Notes: generated by a model not told the origin, from the sequence alone. A stretch of 64,000 nucleotides of DNA from JAKZRT01 sp965247915 (GCA_965247915.1 OZ252048.1:3038001-3102000); one strand, 5' to 3'. Counted from the stretch's first letter, positions 7,569 to 16,818 are shown. Made by a program: numbers and translations.

Positions 7569-8522
7569 ATGGATAACGTGACCTTAACACCTTACTTCGC
7601 GGGATGCGACATTTCGCGGGACGGCCTGGACATTTGCCTGTTGCAGGGCGACAGCGAGCGTCATTTCAGTTTGCCGAACACGCCGCAGGGCCATGCGATG
7701 CTGCTTGAGAAGTTGGCCGGAACATCGCCTGAGCTCGTCGTTCTGGAGGCCAGTGGCGGCTATGAATCGGCGCTGTATGAGGCCCTTCAGGGCGCCGGAG
7801 TTCCGGTGGCGCGGCTGCTGCCCCAGCGGGTCCGGCAATTCGCCTATGCAGGCGGGCAACTGGCCAAGACCGACCGGATCGATGCCTGTATTCTGGCGCT
7901 GTTCGGCCAGCGGATGCGCCCCGCACCAAGCCTCGATGAGCCAGCAGGTCAGCGCTACATCAAGGCTTTGACCACGCGACGGCGGGCGCTTCTGACCCGC
8001 CGCATTGCCGAAAAATGCCAGCTCAAACAAGCCGCGTTTGAAGATATCCGCGCCATGATCCGCCACGCACTGACCCGGTTGGAGGCCGATATCAGGGCGC
8101 TGGACGCGCAGATCAATGCCCTGATCGAAGCGGACACGGCCTGGCGCAATCGCGCCCGCCGCCTGACCAGCCTTCCCGGGATCGGGGCGGTCACCAGTGC
8201 GGCGATGATTGCCGGGCTTCCCGAGCTCGGCCGCGTCACACGCGGGGAAATCGCCGCTCTGGTCGGCGTGGCACCGTTCGCGCGGCAAAGCGGTCGCTGG
8301 CGGGGCAAACGGGTGTGCCGCGGCGGGCGAAAAGACCTGCGAAATACCCTCTACATGGCGGCGCTGTCGGCGACACGCGCCAAAAGAACCCCGTTCTCTG
8401 CCCTCTACCAGCGGCTCGTCGATGCAGGAAAACCACCCAAACTGGCCATCACCGCCGTCATGCGAAAAATGGTCGTTACCCTGAATGCAATGGAACGCGA
8501 TCAGAAATTCTACGCAATATAA
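7569..8522 (+). CDS. IS110-family recombinase/transposase
   Basis: A 317-aa DEDD recombinase of the IS110 family, which inserts DNA by RNA-guided recombination. The RuvC-like N-terminus shows FAGCDISRDGLDICLL (first Asp), VVLEASGGYE (Glu) and KTDRIDACILA (two Asp). The C-terminal half has the helix-hairpin-helix LTSLPGIGAVTSAAMIAG and the serine-containing Tnp motif VGVAPFARQSGRWRGKR. The ATG at 7569 follows AAGGA and places the conserved start correctly; an in-frame start at 7527 would add 14 unconserved residues. The frame is intact, so the element may be active. Confidence 0.92.
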   Translation: MDNVTLTPYFAGCDISRDGLDICLLQGDSERHFSLPNTPQGHAMLLEKLAGTSPELVVLEASGGYESALYEALQGAGVPVARLLPQRVRQFAYAGGQLAKTDRIDACILALFGQRMRPAPSLDEPAGQRYIKALTTRRRALLTRRIAEKCQLKQAAFEDIRAMIRHALTRLEADIRALDAQINALIEADTAWRNRARRLTSLPGIGAVTSAAMIAGLPELGRVTRGEIAALVGVAPFARQSGRWRGKRVCRGGRKDLRNTLYMAALSATRAKRTPFSALYQRLVDAGKPPKLAITAVMRKMVVTLNAMERDQKFYAI

Positions 8523-8532
8523 ACACTGTCGC

Positions 8533-8600
8533 TCCGGGGGGCGCGAGGGGCAGCGCCCCTCGCCCTGAGCGACGCGCTGCGCGGCGCACAATCGCTCGAT
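8533..8600. repeat. REP-like palindrome at convergent gene ends, copy 1
   Basis: A perfect stem GCGAGGGGC/GCCCCTCGC with loop AGC (8543-8563), preceded by CTCCGGGG and followed by more GC-rich dyads. The same core with the same CTCCGGGG lead-in recurs at 58392-58422. Both copies lie between convergent genes (here IS110 and acyl-CoA dehydrogenase). It is either a dispersed repeat or a bidirectional terminator. Confidence 0.6.
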
Positions 8601-8619
8601 AATTGAGCACCCCGTCACC

Positions 8620-9795
8620 TCAGCTTTCGCCAAAACCCTTGGGAATCGGCAGATCGGGCAGGCCCTCGGCGCGCTTTTGCAAGGCGCGGCCAATGACCAC
8701 CCGGCTAATCTCGGTGGTGCCGTCGACGATGCGCAGCATCTGCGCCAGCCGCGACAGCCGGTCGAGCCCGTAGGGTTTCAAAAGCCCCATGCCGCCAAGC
8801 ACTTGCGTGCAGGTATTGGCAGCCCTGACCGCGCAATCGGGGACAAAACTTTTGGCGTGCGCCGCCATCAGCGGACCTTCGGGCGTGCCAAGCGCCTTGG
8901 CCGCAGCGCGGTACAACAGGCGCGAGGTTTCGAGATCGGTCGCCACTTCGCCCAGCATCCACTGGATGCCTTGCAGATCTAGGGTGACGCCGCCGAACAT
9001 CTTGCGGTTCCTGGCGTAGGCAAGTGCGGTATCAAGTGCGGCTTCGATCAGCCCGCAGCAGCCCGAGGCGATCGAGACCCGCGCGATGTCGATCGCCATA
9101 AGCGACCCTTGCAACCCCTGGCCCACGGGCAGGATGATGTTGTCTTCGCTGACCACCACATCTGCCATGTACATCTCGGAAAGCGGCAGAAAGTTGAAGC
9201 TGGCGGTGTCGTAGTGCGGCCCGAAGCTGAGGCCCGGCGTCTCTTTCGCAATGGCGATCATCGCCATGTCCTTGTGGCCGGGCGCGTCGCTGGTCTTGAC
9301 GACGGTGAAATAAACATCGGCCTCGCCCGCCAAGCTGACCCAGGCCTTGGCGCCGTTGATGGTCCAGGTGCCGTCGTTGTTTATCGCGGCGCGCGAATAC
9401 ATGTTGGCGGCGTCGGACCCGGATTGCGGCTCGGTCAGCGCGAAATTGGCCAGTTTGCGCCCCGAGGTCAGATCGCGCGCCCAGGCGGCCTTCAACGCCT
9501 CGGTGCCGAACCCGCAGGCGGCATAGGCACAGATGTTGTGCATCGACAGCGCGAATGCGTAGGCCCCGTCGCCCTTGCCAAGTTCTTCGTAGACCTGAAT
9601 GCCGTCGCCGAGCGGCAACCCCTGACCACCCAATTCCTCGGGCGCATATAGGCCGGTCAGACCAAGTGCGGCGGCCTGATCCGAGGCCTCGCGCGGCCAG
9701 ACGCCGGCCTCGTTCCAGGCGTCGATGTTGGGCGTGACAACGTCGCGCGCGTGCAGGCGGGCGTTTTTGAGGATTTGATCCAGGTTTGCGGGCAT
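8620..9795 (-). CDS. Acyl-CoA dehydrogenase
   Basis: A 391-aa FAD-dependent acyl-CoA dehydrogenase, cytosolic, introducing the alpha-beta double bond in an acyl-CoA and passing electrons to ETF. Visible signatures are LGLTGLYAPEELGGQG (N-terminal helical domain), FALTEPQSGSDA (FAD/substrate loop) and DGTTEISRVVIGRAL near the C-terminus, which holds the likely catalytic Glu. The start chosen is the ATG at 9795, preceded by GGAGG at good spacing; an in-frame ATG 36 bp upstream lacks a ribosome site. It stands alone, with no ETF or thiolase beside it, so the acyl substrate is unknown. Confidence 0.9.
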   Translation of the reverse strand: MPANLDQILKNARLHARDVVTPNIDAWNEAGVWPREASDQAAALGLTGLYAPEELGGQGLPLGDGIQVYEELGKGDGAYAFALSMHNICAYAACGFGTEALKAAWARDLTSGRKLANFALTEPQSGSDAANMYSRAAINNDGTWTINGAKAWVSLAGEADVYFTVVKTSDAPGHKDMAMIAIAKETPGLSFGPHYDTASFNFLPLSEMYMADVVVSEDNIILPVGQGLQGSLMAIDIARVSIASGCCGLIEAALDTALAYARNRKMFGGVTLDLQGIQWMLGEVATDLETSRLLYRAAAKALGTPEGPLMAAHAKSFVPDCAVRAANTCTQVLGGMGLLKPYGLDRLSRLAQMLRIVDGTTEISRVVIGRALQKRAEGLPDLPIPKGFGES

Positions 9796-10043
9796 GGTGC
9801 CTCCGGTTTTGGCGCGCCGATGGCCCGACATATTGCAGTTCTAATCGGCCATCAATTCCAAACTCCGCGGCAGCGGTCGCAAACCCAAAAAGTCGCGACA
9901 AGGACCTGTGCCGCGTGGCTTTCTTGACAGTGCCCTTGAGGTGATTACCTATTCACCACACCAACCGAGCGGCAAATTTCCGTGTCACCGCCGACCGCTG
10001 GGCAAGTCCGGAGCAGGGCGACCAGAAACAGGACAATTTTGCA

Positions 10044-10817
10044 ATGACAGGATTTCCGTCGCGGCGTTCATTTCTTGGCATGTCGGCTTCCGCAGCAGCG
10101 TTGACACTGACGCCCTCAATCGGTTTTGCCCAGGATGCTGTCGCCATCCTGCGGTCGGCCTTTGACAACTGGCGCGCCGAAAGCTCGCACGCGGTGCTGG
10201 AGATGGAGATCCAGCGCGCCTCGGGCACCCGCTCGATGTCGCTGGACAGCTGGACCCAAGGCGAAGACAAGGCGCTGGTCCGGTTCACCGCCCCGGACCG
10301 CGACGCCGGCAATGCGACGCTGCAACTGGGCAACGCCACTTACATGTTCAACCCCAAGCTCAATCAGGTGATCAAACTGCCGGCCTCGGCGATGGCGCAA
10401 AGCTGGATGGGGTCGGATTTTTCCTACGAAGACCTGTCGCGGTCGGAACGCATCATCGACGACTACAATCACAAGCTGATGCGCACCGGCAGTCAGGGCG
10501 GCCAGCGGGTCTATGTGATTGAAAGTGTGCCGAAACGCGGCGTTCCGGTGGTCTGGGGCAAACAGGTGCTGACGGTGCGCGCCGACGGGGTGCTGATGGC
10601 GATGGAATTCTTCGATCAACTGGGCAGCCGCGTGCGCATCATGACTACGGACCGGGTGGCGATGATCGGCGGACGGCCCTATCCGGCAGTCATGACCATG
10701 CGCGCCGACGCGACACCGGGCCAGTTCACGCGGGTGACCACCAAATCGGCGGAGTTTGACATTTCGATCCCGTCGTATCTGTTTACCAAATCTAACCTGC
10801 AAAACCCGCGGAACTAG
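10044..10817 (+). CDS. LolA-like outer-membrane lipoprotein-sorting protein, Tat-exported
   Basis: A 257-aa periplasmic protein of the COG2834 (outer membrane lipoprotein-sorting) type. The N-terminus carries a Tat-like signal (SRRSFLGMSASAAALTL, cleavage near SIGFAQ-DA), so it is probably exported folded. The mature part shows the family's repeated strands, for example FTAPDRDAGNATLQLGNATY, and SYEDLSRSERIIDDY. Proteins of this type carry a lipid or lipoprotein across the periplasm. Four genes for an ABC machine and a barrel follow in the same direction with 3 bp to the next start, which supports a shared export pathway. Confidence 0.8.
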   Translation: MTGFPSRRSFLGMSASAAALTLTPSIGFAQDAVAILRSAFDNWRAESSHAVLEMEIQRASGTRSMSLDSWTQGEDKALVRFTAPDRDAGNATLQLGNATYMFNPKLNQVIKLPASAMAQSWMGSDFSYEDLSRSERIIDDYNHKLMRTGSQGGQRVYVIESVPKRGVPVVWGKQVLTVRADGVLMAMEFFDQLGSRVRIMTTDRVAMIGGRPYPAVMTMRADATPGQFTRVTTKSAEFDISIPSYLFTKSNLQNPRN

Positions 10818-10820
10818 GCC

Positions 10821-12038
10821 ATGATCCTCTCGCTCGCCTGGCGCAACATCTGGCGACAGCCGATCCGCACCGCGCTGTCGGTTCTGGGCATGGCGTTCAC
10901 CTCGATGCTTTTGGTGTTCATGCTGTCGTTTCAGTTCGGGTCTTACGACACGATGAAAGAAAGCATGTTGCAGTTCACCGATGGCCACGGACAGTTTCAG
11001 CCCGAGGGGTACAAGGACGACCCGGAAATTTCCAAGGTAATCGCCGATCCGGGCGCGTTGCTGGCCGAGCTGCGGGCGGTGCCCGGTGTCGCTGCCGCGA
11101 CGGCGCGCGCCAGCGGCTTTGCCCTGCTGGCCAATGGCGAGCGCAGCTTTGCCGCGATGGTGATGGGCGTTGACCCGAAAAACGAACCCAAGGTGTCGAG
11201 CCTGTCGGACCGGGTGGTTGCCGGGCGGGCGCTGACCCCCGACGACGATCAGGCGATTGTTCTGGGACGTGGTCTGGTGCGCAACCTGCGGCTGGAGCTG
11301 GGCGATCCGGTCACCATGCTGGGGTCGGGCATGGACGGGTCGGTCGCGGCGGACGTGCTGACGCTGGTCGGTATATTCGAGACCAAAGTGCCCGAGATCG
11401 ACCGGTCGATCGCGCAGATGCCGCTGGCCCGGTTCAAGGACACCTATCTGATGGAAGGTGCTGCCAACACCATCGCCGTGGCGGGCGACAGCCTGCGTGA
11501 TGTGGTGCGCGCCGATACGCGGCTTAAGGCGCTTGCGCGCGAGCATGGGGTGCGCTTTCTGGGCTGGTCGGAACTACGTCCGGAGGTCGAGGAAAGCATC
11601 AGGCTCGACATGTCGACGTCGATGCTGATGTATGCAACCCTTGTCATCGTCGTGGTTTTTATCATCCTCAACACGCTTTACATGTCGGTCTTGGAACGCA
11701 CCCGCGAATTTGGCGTTTTGCTGGCCATCGGCATGACCCCGGGACGCATCGGGCGTATGGTCTGGCTGGAGATCGGGTTTCTGGCGCTGGTGGGCAATGG
11801 CATCGGCATGGCCCTGGGCATCGCGCTGACGGCGTATTTTCAGCAGGTCGGCATCGGCATCGAAAGCATGGACGAGGTCTATGCCGAATGGGGCCTGCCG
11901 TCGCGGTTTTATCCGGCAATGACGCCGCTTCGGGTGCTGTTGGGGCCAACCGCGCTGGTCAGCGCCATCGTGTTGATGGGCATCGTGCCCTACCGCCGGG
12001 TGCTGGGCCTTGAACCGGTCGCGGCGATGGCCGCATGA
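10821..12038 (+). CDS. FtsX/MacB-type ABC permease 1
   Basis: A 405-aa inner-membrane permease with MacB/LolC topology: one N-terminal helix (IRTALSVLGMAFTSMLLVFM), a periplasmic domain of about 230 residues, then three C-terminal helices starting near ATLVIVVVFIILNTLYMSV. The conserved ERTREFGVLLAIGMTP coupling segment follows the second helix. Such permeases couple ATP hydrolysis to extraction of a lipidated or hydrophobic substrate from the inner membrane. It overlaps the next permease by 4 bp, so the two probably form a heterodimer driven by the ATPase at 13281. Confidence 0.88.
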   Translation: MILSLAWRNIWRQPIRTALSVLGMAFTSMLLVFMLSFQFGSYDTMKESMLQFTDGHGQFQPEGYKDDPEISKVIADPGALLAELRAVPGVAAATARASGFALLANGERSFAAMVMGVDPKNEPKVSSLSDRVVAGRALTPDDDQAIVLGRGLVRNLRLELGDPVTMLGSGMDGSVAADVLTLVGIFETKVPEIDRSIAQMPLARFKDTYLMEGAANTIAVAGDSLRDVVRADTRLKALAREHGVRFLGWSELRPEVEESIRLDMSTSMLMYATLVIVVVFIILNTLYMSVLERTREFGVLLAIGMTPGRIGRMVWLEIGFLALVGNGIGMALGIALTAYFQQVGIGIESMDEVYAEWGLPSRFYPAMTPLRVLLGPTALVSAIVLMGIVPYRRVLGLEPVAAMAA

Positions 12039-13264
12039 CCGGCACGGCGCGCACTTTCATGGCTCTGGCCTGGCGCAATTTGTGGCGAAATTCGCGGCGC
12101 ACTTTGATCACGCTGGTGGTGGTCAGCGTCGGGCTATGGTCGATATTGTTTTTCAACTCGTTTCTCAACGCCTGGACCGGGGCCAGCAAGGAAACCGCTT
12201 TGGGGCTGTTGATCGGATCGGGGCAGATCCACGCCGAAACCTATCTGGACGATCCGCGCATCGAGGCGCTGATGGAGCCGCCGGGCCCTGCACTTAGTGC
12301 AGCGCTGGCCGCCCCAGTCGTGTCCGGCTGGGGGGTTCGCCTTGCCATGCCCGGCGTTGTTCAAAGCGAATACAAGACCTTGCCGATGACCCTGGTGGGG
12401 GTGAACCCGCAAGCCGAGGCGCGGCTGTCGTCGATCCCCGGCAAGGTCGTCGAAGGGCGCTATCTGACCGGGCCGGACGACGCGGGCATCGTGCTGGGCC
12501 TGCATATGGCCCAGCGGCTGAATACCGGGTTGGGGCGGCGGGTGATATTGATGTCGCAAAACGCCGACGGCGCTTTGTCGGAACAAAGTTTCGACGTGGT
12601 TGGCCTCTTTGACGCGGATCAGGGGACCGAGGATTTTTTCGGGTTTGTCGGATTGGCGACCGGGCAGGCGTTTTTGCGGCTGGACAATGAAATTTCGCAG
12701 ATCGTGGTGCGGCTGACCGAGACCGCCGAGCTGGACCCGGCCTTTGAGGCGCTGCGCGCCGCCGCCCCTGATCTGGACGTGCGCACCTGGAAAGAGCTGA
12801 ACATATTTCTGGCCAGCACCGATGCGGCCATGGGCGTGGTCATCTTCGTGTGGCTCGGCGTGGTTTTTTCGCTGATGGCCATCGGTATCGTGAACACGCA
12901 GCTGATGGCGGTCTTCGAGCGCACCCAGGAGTTTGGCCTGCTGCGCGCCCTGGGGATGAAACCGCGGCTGGTGCTGCTGATGGTGACGTTTGAATCGGCG
13001 CTGCTGATCGGGGCGGGCGTATTGCTGGGGGCGCTGATGGCCGCGCTGACGATCTGGAGCCTGAGCGACGGCATCGACCTCAGCGCCTTTTCGCGCGCGA
13101 TAGAGATGTTTCAGGGCGGCGATGTCATCTATCTGAAGTACCACGCCGACGGGTTCGTCAAATTTCCGCTGGTGATCTGGGTTCTGGGCGTTCTGGTGGC
13201 GCTCTGGCCGGCGCGCCGCGCGTCGAAATGCAGCCCCGTTGAAGCGATGCAGCGCATAACTTAG
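12035..13264 (+). CDS. FtsX/MacB-type ABC permease 2
   Basis: A second permease of the same fold, 409 aa, whose ATG overlaps the preceding stop region. The architecture repeats: N-terminal helix (LITLVVVSVGLWSILFFNSF), a large periplasmic domain, then GVVIFVWLGVVFSLMAIGIV and two more helices. The coupling segment is FERTQEFGLLRALGMKP. The periplasmic domain contains substantial inserts relative to permease 1, so the pair is asymmetric, as in LolC/LolE. It ends with a canonical ARRASKCSPVEAMQRIT tail before the ATPase gene 16 bp downstream. Confidence 0.88.
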   Translation: MTGTARTFMALAWRNLWRNSRRTLITLVVVSVGLWSILFFNSFLNAWTGASKETALGLLIGSGQIHAETYLDDPRIEALMEPPGPALSAALAAPVVSGWGVRLAMPGVVQSEYKTLPMTLVGVNPQAEARLSSIPGKVVEGRYLTGPDDAGIVLGLHMAQRLNTGLGRRVILMSQNADGALSEQSFDVVGLFDADQGTEDFFGFVGLATGQAFLRLDNEISQIVVRLTETAELDPAFEALRAAAPDLDVRTWKELNIFLASTDAAMGVVIFVWLGVVFSLMAIGIVNTQLMAVFERTQEFGLLRALGMKPRLVLLMVTFESALLIGAGVLLGALMAALTIWSLSDGIDLSAFSRAIEMFQGGDVIYLKYHADGFVKFPLVIWVLGVLVALWPARRASKCSPVEAMQRIT

Positions 13265-13280
13265 TCAAGGAAATCAGTCT

Positions 13281-13967
13281 ATGAACCCGATTGTATCCTG
13301 CCGCGCCGTGACCAAGATATATGGGTCCGGCGAATTGGCTGTGCAGGCGCTGGTGGACGTTGATCTGAACATCGGGGCCAGTGACTTCGCGACGCTCGCC
13401 GGGCCGTCGGGGTCGGGCAAGACCACGCTTTTAAACATGATCGGCGCGCTCGATCATCCGACCTCGGGCGCAGTGACGCTTGGCGGTCAGGCGCTGCGCG
13501 GGCTCAACATGGGACAATTGACCGAGCTTCGGCTGACCAATGTCGGGTTCGTCTTTCAGTCCTACAATTTGATCCCGGTCCTGTCGGCGCGCGAAAACAT
13601 CGAGTTTGTGCTGGAACTGCAGGGCGTGGCCAAACGCGACCGGCGCGACCGGGCGATGGCCGCACTGGCCGACGTGGGGCTGGACGGGCTCGAGGACCGG
13701 CGACCCGGGGCGATGTCGGGCGGGCAGCAGCAGCGGGTCGCGGTAGCGCGGGCGCTGGTGGCGCGCCCGGCGATTGTGCTGGCCGACGAGCCGACCGCCA
13801 ATCTCGACAGCGAGAACGCGATTGATCTGGTCAATCTGATGCGCAAGCTGAACCAAGATCTGGGCACCACGTTTTTGATGGGCACCCACGATGTGCGGGT
13901 GCTGGAACGCAGCGAACGGCATATCGAGATGCGCGACGGGAGGATCGACGGTGACACGCGCCGCTAG
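13281..13967 (+). CDS. ABC ATPase, LolD/MacB type
   Basis: A 228-aa ABC ATPase energising the two permeases upstream. It has Walker A GPSGSGKT (residues 41-48), a Q-loop in VGFVFQSYNLIPVLSA, the signature MSGGQQQRVAVARAL, Walker B IVLADEPTANLD and the switch His in GTHDVRV. The length and the TANLDSENA D-loop fit the LolD/MacB group. Its 3' end overlaps the start of the barrel gene by 17 bp, so translation of the two is probably coupled. Confidence 0.93.
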   Translation: MNPIVSCRAVTKIYGSGELAVQALVDVDLNIGASDFATLAGPSGSGKTTLLNMIGALDHPTSGAVTLGGQALRGLNMGQLTELRLTNVGFVFQSYNLIPVLSARENIEFVLELQGVAKRDRRDRAMAALADVGLDGLEDRRPGAMSGGQQQRVAVARALVARPAIVLADEPTANLDSENAIDLVNLMRKLNQDLGTTFLMGTHDVRVLERSERHIEMRDGRIDGDTRR

Positions 13968-15186
13968 GTATATTCTGGCCCTGACCCTGGCAGTTGCGGC
14001 GGCCCCGGCCCAGTCGGGCGACCTGCGGTTTCGCACCGAGGTTGGGTTTTCGCAGGCCCGGTCGGACCCGTCCAGCCTGGCCACGGCGCTTGGGTATGCG
14101 GACGCCTCGAACACCACCGCCGGGGTCCGCGCGATGTGGACCCACGCCGCCGGACCGCTGCGGTTCGAGACCCACGCAAGTCTGGCCGTGTCGCACGGCG
14201 CTGCGGTCGGGCTTGGGGCCGCCGTTGCCCCGTTTCTGTCGCCGCCAGTGCCGCTCACGCTTTTTGATCTTACCCGCACGTCGATGCCAAACGCCGAGAC
14301 GCTGAGCATCGCGACTATCGACCGCGCATCGGTGGCGTTCTCCGGCGATCATCTGGTGGTCAAGATCGGCAGGCAAGCGATCACCTGGGGTGGCGGGCTG
14401 GTGTTTCACCCTTCAGACATCGTGGCGCCGTTCGCGCCGAATTCAATCGACACCGCCTACAAACCCGGCGCTGACATGGTCTATGCGCAGTATCTCTTTG
14501 CGGGTGGTGCCGACATCCAGGCCATCGCCCTGCCGCGCCCGGCGACCCCCAGCGGTCCGATCGACCCCGACCAATCCACATTTGCGGTTCTCGCCAGCGT
14601 TAGCCTCGGCGCGATTGATGCACGGTTGATGACGGCGCGCGACCGGACCGACGCCGTGGTCGGCCTGGGGGCCAGCGGCCCCTTGGGCGGGGCGTCGTGG
14701 ACCGCGGAGATTGTCGACTGGCGGCTCGCAAGTGGCGATGCCGGGCCATCGTGGATTTTCAACATCACCACCTTCGGAACCCTGGGCGCCTGGAACGCTT
14801 CGTATTTCGCCGAAGTCTATCACAATGGCTTTGGCGTCGACGCCGCGGTTGCGCTTGACGCTTTGCCCGCCGCCCTGACCAAGCGCATGTCAACGGGCCT
14901 GGTCTTTTACGCAGGCCGGGATTTTCTGGCGCTTGGCGCGCAAATACAGCCCGCGCCGGGGATCAGTGTTGCGCCGACCGCCATCATCAGCCTGAACGAC
15001 GGCAGCGCGTTGGTATCGGCCCAGATCAATTTTTCGCTCGGCGACAACACCGATCTGTCGCTGAGCCTTTTTGCGCCCTTTGGTGCGGATGGCTCTGAAT
15101 TTGGCGGGCGCGAAACCAGCGTCGGGTCAGGCGAATTTTTCGGGCCCGCGCGGGCGGCTGATCTGCGGGTGGTGCATTTTTTCTGA
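13951..15186 (+). CDS. Predicted outer-membrane beta-barrel protein of the ABC operon
   Basis: A 411-aa protein with a signal peptide (ARYILALTLAVAAAPAQSG) and a mature part rich in alternating Gly/Ala/aromatic strands, ending in VVHFF, a C-terminal Phe typical of outer-membrane barrels. I do not recognise a named family. The segment VKIGRQAITWGGGLVFHP resembles strands of DUF1302/porin-like proteins. The GTG at 13951 follows GGGAGG, overlaps the ATPase end and gives a clean signal peptide; an in-frame ATG further upstream would add unrelated residues. The operon position suggests it is the outer-membrane partner or final substrate acceptor. Confidence 0.65.
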   Translation: MTRAARYILALTLAVAAAPAQSGDLRFRTEVGFSQARSDPSSLATALGYADASNTTAGVRAMWTHAAGPLRFETHASLAVSHGAAVGLGAAVAPFLSPPVPLTLFDLTRTSMPNAETLSIATIDRASVAFSGDHLVVKIGRQAITWGGGLVFHPSDIVAPFAPNSIDTAYKPGADMVYAQYLFAGGADIQAIALPRPATPSGPIDPDQSTFAVLASVSLGAIDARLMTARDRTDAVVGLGASGPLGGASWTAEIVDWRLASGDAGPSWIFNITTFGTLGAWNASYFAEVYHNGFGVDAAVALDALPAALTKRMSTGLVFYAGRDFLALGAQIQPAPGISVAPTAIISLNDGSALVSAQINFSLGDNTDLSLSLFAPFGADGSEFGGRETSVGSGEFFGPARAADLRVVHFF

Positions 15187-15483
15187 CCGAGGCAATGCCA
15201 GGTTTTTTGACCCTTCCACCGAGCCGAGACTGCTTTTAGCTGCGGGACCCTGTCAGACCACCGCGAACCGGTTTCTGCTGCGACAGCAAGGCTGTCCCTC
15301 AGGCCTTGCCGAAACCGCATCATCGGGCGAGAGCAGCGGCACGAATGGCCATGGAATTGTCACGCGAGAAAGGGTGGCGCTTTGGGTTGAAATGGTGATG
15401 GACGGAAGATTAAGCTGCCGGCAGGCCCTGCGATTGCGACCGGGACGCAGGAGCATCGAACCCGGCAACGAGTTGGTTGGACC
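15187..15483. other. Non-coding stretch before the URO-D family gene
   Basis: About 300 bp with no gene. I looked for a cobalamin-riboswitch core because a methyltransferase-like gene follows, but saw no B12-box motif. A short dyad, CTGCCGGCAG, lies at 15415-15424. A promoter for the downstream gene presumably lies here. Confidence 0.4.
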
Positions 15484-16791
15484 ATGATCAAACTAGAAAA
15501 CTACCCCTACCCCTCCGGGCTCGACCTCCTGACACGCTGGCAGGCTGGCGAACCGGATGCGAAGCGCGAGATGACCGACATCTTCGACGCGGCCATGGCC
15601 GGTGAGTTCGACACGGATTTCGCCGTTCTAGTCCCACCCGACGAGGTCCATGCAACGGCCTCGGTTCATATGCTGGCGCTTGGCGTTCTGCATGACCTCT
15701 ACGGCATTGAATCATGGGACTATTACAACACCGACCCGTACCGCTATGTCCGCGCCAATCTGGCCGCGACGCGCCTGTTGGGGGTCAAGAAATTCTACAT
15801 GACCTGGGCGCTCTATGCCTTCACCTGCGAACCTCTGGGTCAGAAGATGATGTATCCGGACAAATTCCCACCAGGCGCTGATCCGGATGTGACCCTTATC
15901 AATAAGGATAATTGGCCCCAGCTTGAAACGCCGGATTTCACCACCGGAGTTCCCAAGGCCATCGATGACATCATGCGCGTCACCGAAGAACTGACCGGCT
16001 TGCCACCGCTGCTGCAAATATCGGCACCCTACAGCCTTGCGGCGGACATCTACGGGCAGGAGCCGCTTCTGGCCGACGTCGTGAACGACCCCGACAACGT
16101 GAACGCGCTGCTGGACCATCTCGGTGACAAGGTGCTGGGGCCGTGGATGGATCACCATATGGAGGTCTTTCCGAACGGCTGGGTTGAATTGTCGGATGCG
16201 TCGGGCTCGCCGTTCTTCATCGGGCCGGAAAACTGCAAGAATATGTCAATCCGTTCGATTCGGCACATGCTGCGCGACAAACCCTATGCCGACCGCGTGT
16301 TCGACAACAATTACCGCGGTGATTTCGTGGCCGAGGTGAAGAAAAAGGTTCGCGCCTCGCGGCGCAGAAAGCCGGAAGGTGCGAACGCCAACCGGGGCAG
16401 CCTGCTGGAACTGACGGACGCAAAAGTCAGCGTCAACCCGGTCTTCATCATGCGGCTTGAGGCGGACAAGGTGAATATATCGTTTTACGAAGAACAGGCG
16501 ATCCAACGAAACCTCCCCCTGACATCCGGCATCGGGTCACCTCAGATTGATCGGAACAGCATCGAGGATCTGGACGCCGCAAAGGCAGAGTTTGCCGAAG
16601 AGACCCGGTCGGTTGTCGATGCGATCAAGCGCGTCTGTGAAACGATTGACCTTCCCGCAGACAACCATGTCGGTGCGCCCTGGCCGAGCCACATCTATTT
16701 CGAAGACGTCAACGGGCAATCGCAGTTTGAGCTGGTCGAAATTATCCTGGACGAAGTCAACAAATGCGCGCCATTTGAACGTCGGGTCTGA
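15484..16791 (+). CDS. Uroporphyrinogen-decarboxylase family protein (probable methyltransferase)
   Basis: A 435-aa protein with URO-D fold features. LPPLLQISAPYSLAADIYGQ resembles the family's P-loop/substrate strand and MLRDKPYADRV a later helix, followed by the C-terminal VGAPWPSHIYFEDV. Beyond heme-pathway HemE, this superfamily includes MtaA/CmuA-type corrinoid methyltransferases, and this sequence is too divergent and too long (HemE is ~340 aa) to be HemE. No Zn-binding HxC motif is obvious by eye. It faces an inositol-phosphatase/ABC-transporter cluster, and a MetE-type methyltransferase lies 8.5 kb on, so a role in demethylating the imported compound is an inference. Confidence 0.6.
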   Translation: MIKLENYPYPSGLDLLTRWQAGEPDAKREMTDIFDAAMAGEFDTDFAVLVPPDEVHATASVHMLALGVLHDLYGIESWDYYNTDPYRYVRANLAATRLLGVKKFYMTWALYAFTCEPLGQKMMYPDKFPPGADPDVTLINKDNWPQLETPDFTTGVPKAIDDIMRVTEELTGLPPLLQISAPYSLAADIYGQEPLLADVVNDPDNVNALLDHLGDKVLGPWMDHHMEVFPNGWVELSDASGSPFFIGPENCKNMSIRSIRHMLRDKPYADRVFDNNYRGDFVAEVKKKVRASRRRKPEGANANRGSLLELTDAKVSVNPVFIMRLEADKVNISFYEEQAIQRNLPLTSGIGSPQIDRNSIEDLDAAKAEFAEETRSVVDAIKRVCETIDLPADNHVGAPWPSHIYFEDVNGQSQFELVEIILDEVNKCAPFERRV

Positions 16792-16818
16792 GAGCCCGCT
16801 TGAAATAAAGACCTTCGG

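Noticed and set aside
10116..11546. 476-residue minus-strand frame across the LolA-like and permease genes
   Set aside because: Shadow; crosses two real gene boundaries and has no recognisable domain.
15187..15483. Cobalamin riboswitch upstream of the URO-D family gene
   Set aside because: No B12-box or matching stem arrangement could be found by eye.
15484..16791. HemE (uroporphyrinogen decarboxylase of heme synthesis)
   Set aside because: Too long and too divergent, with no heme genes adjacent; better placed in the methyltransferase-like part of the family.
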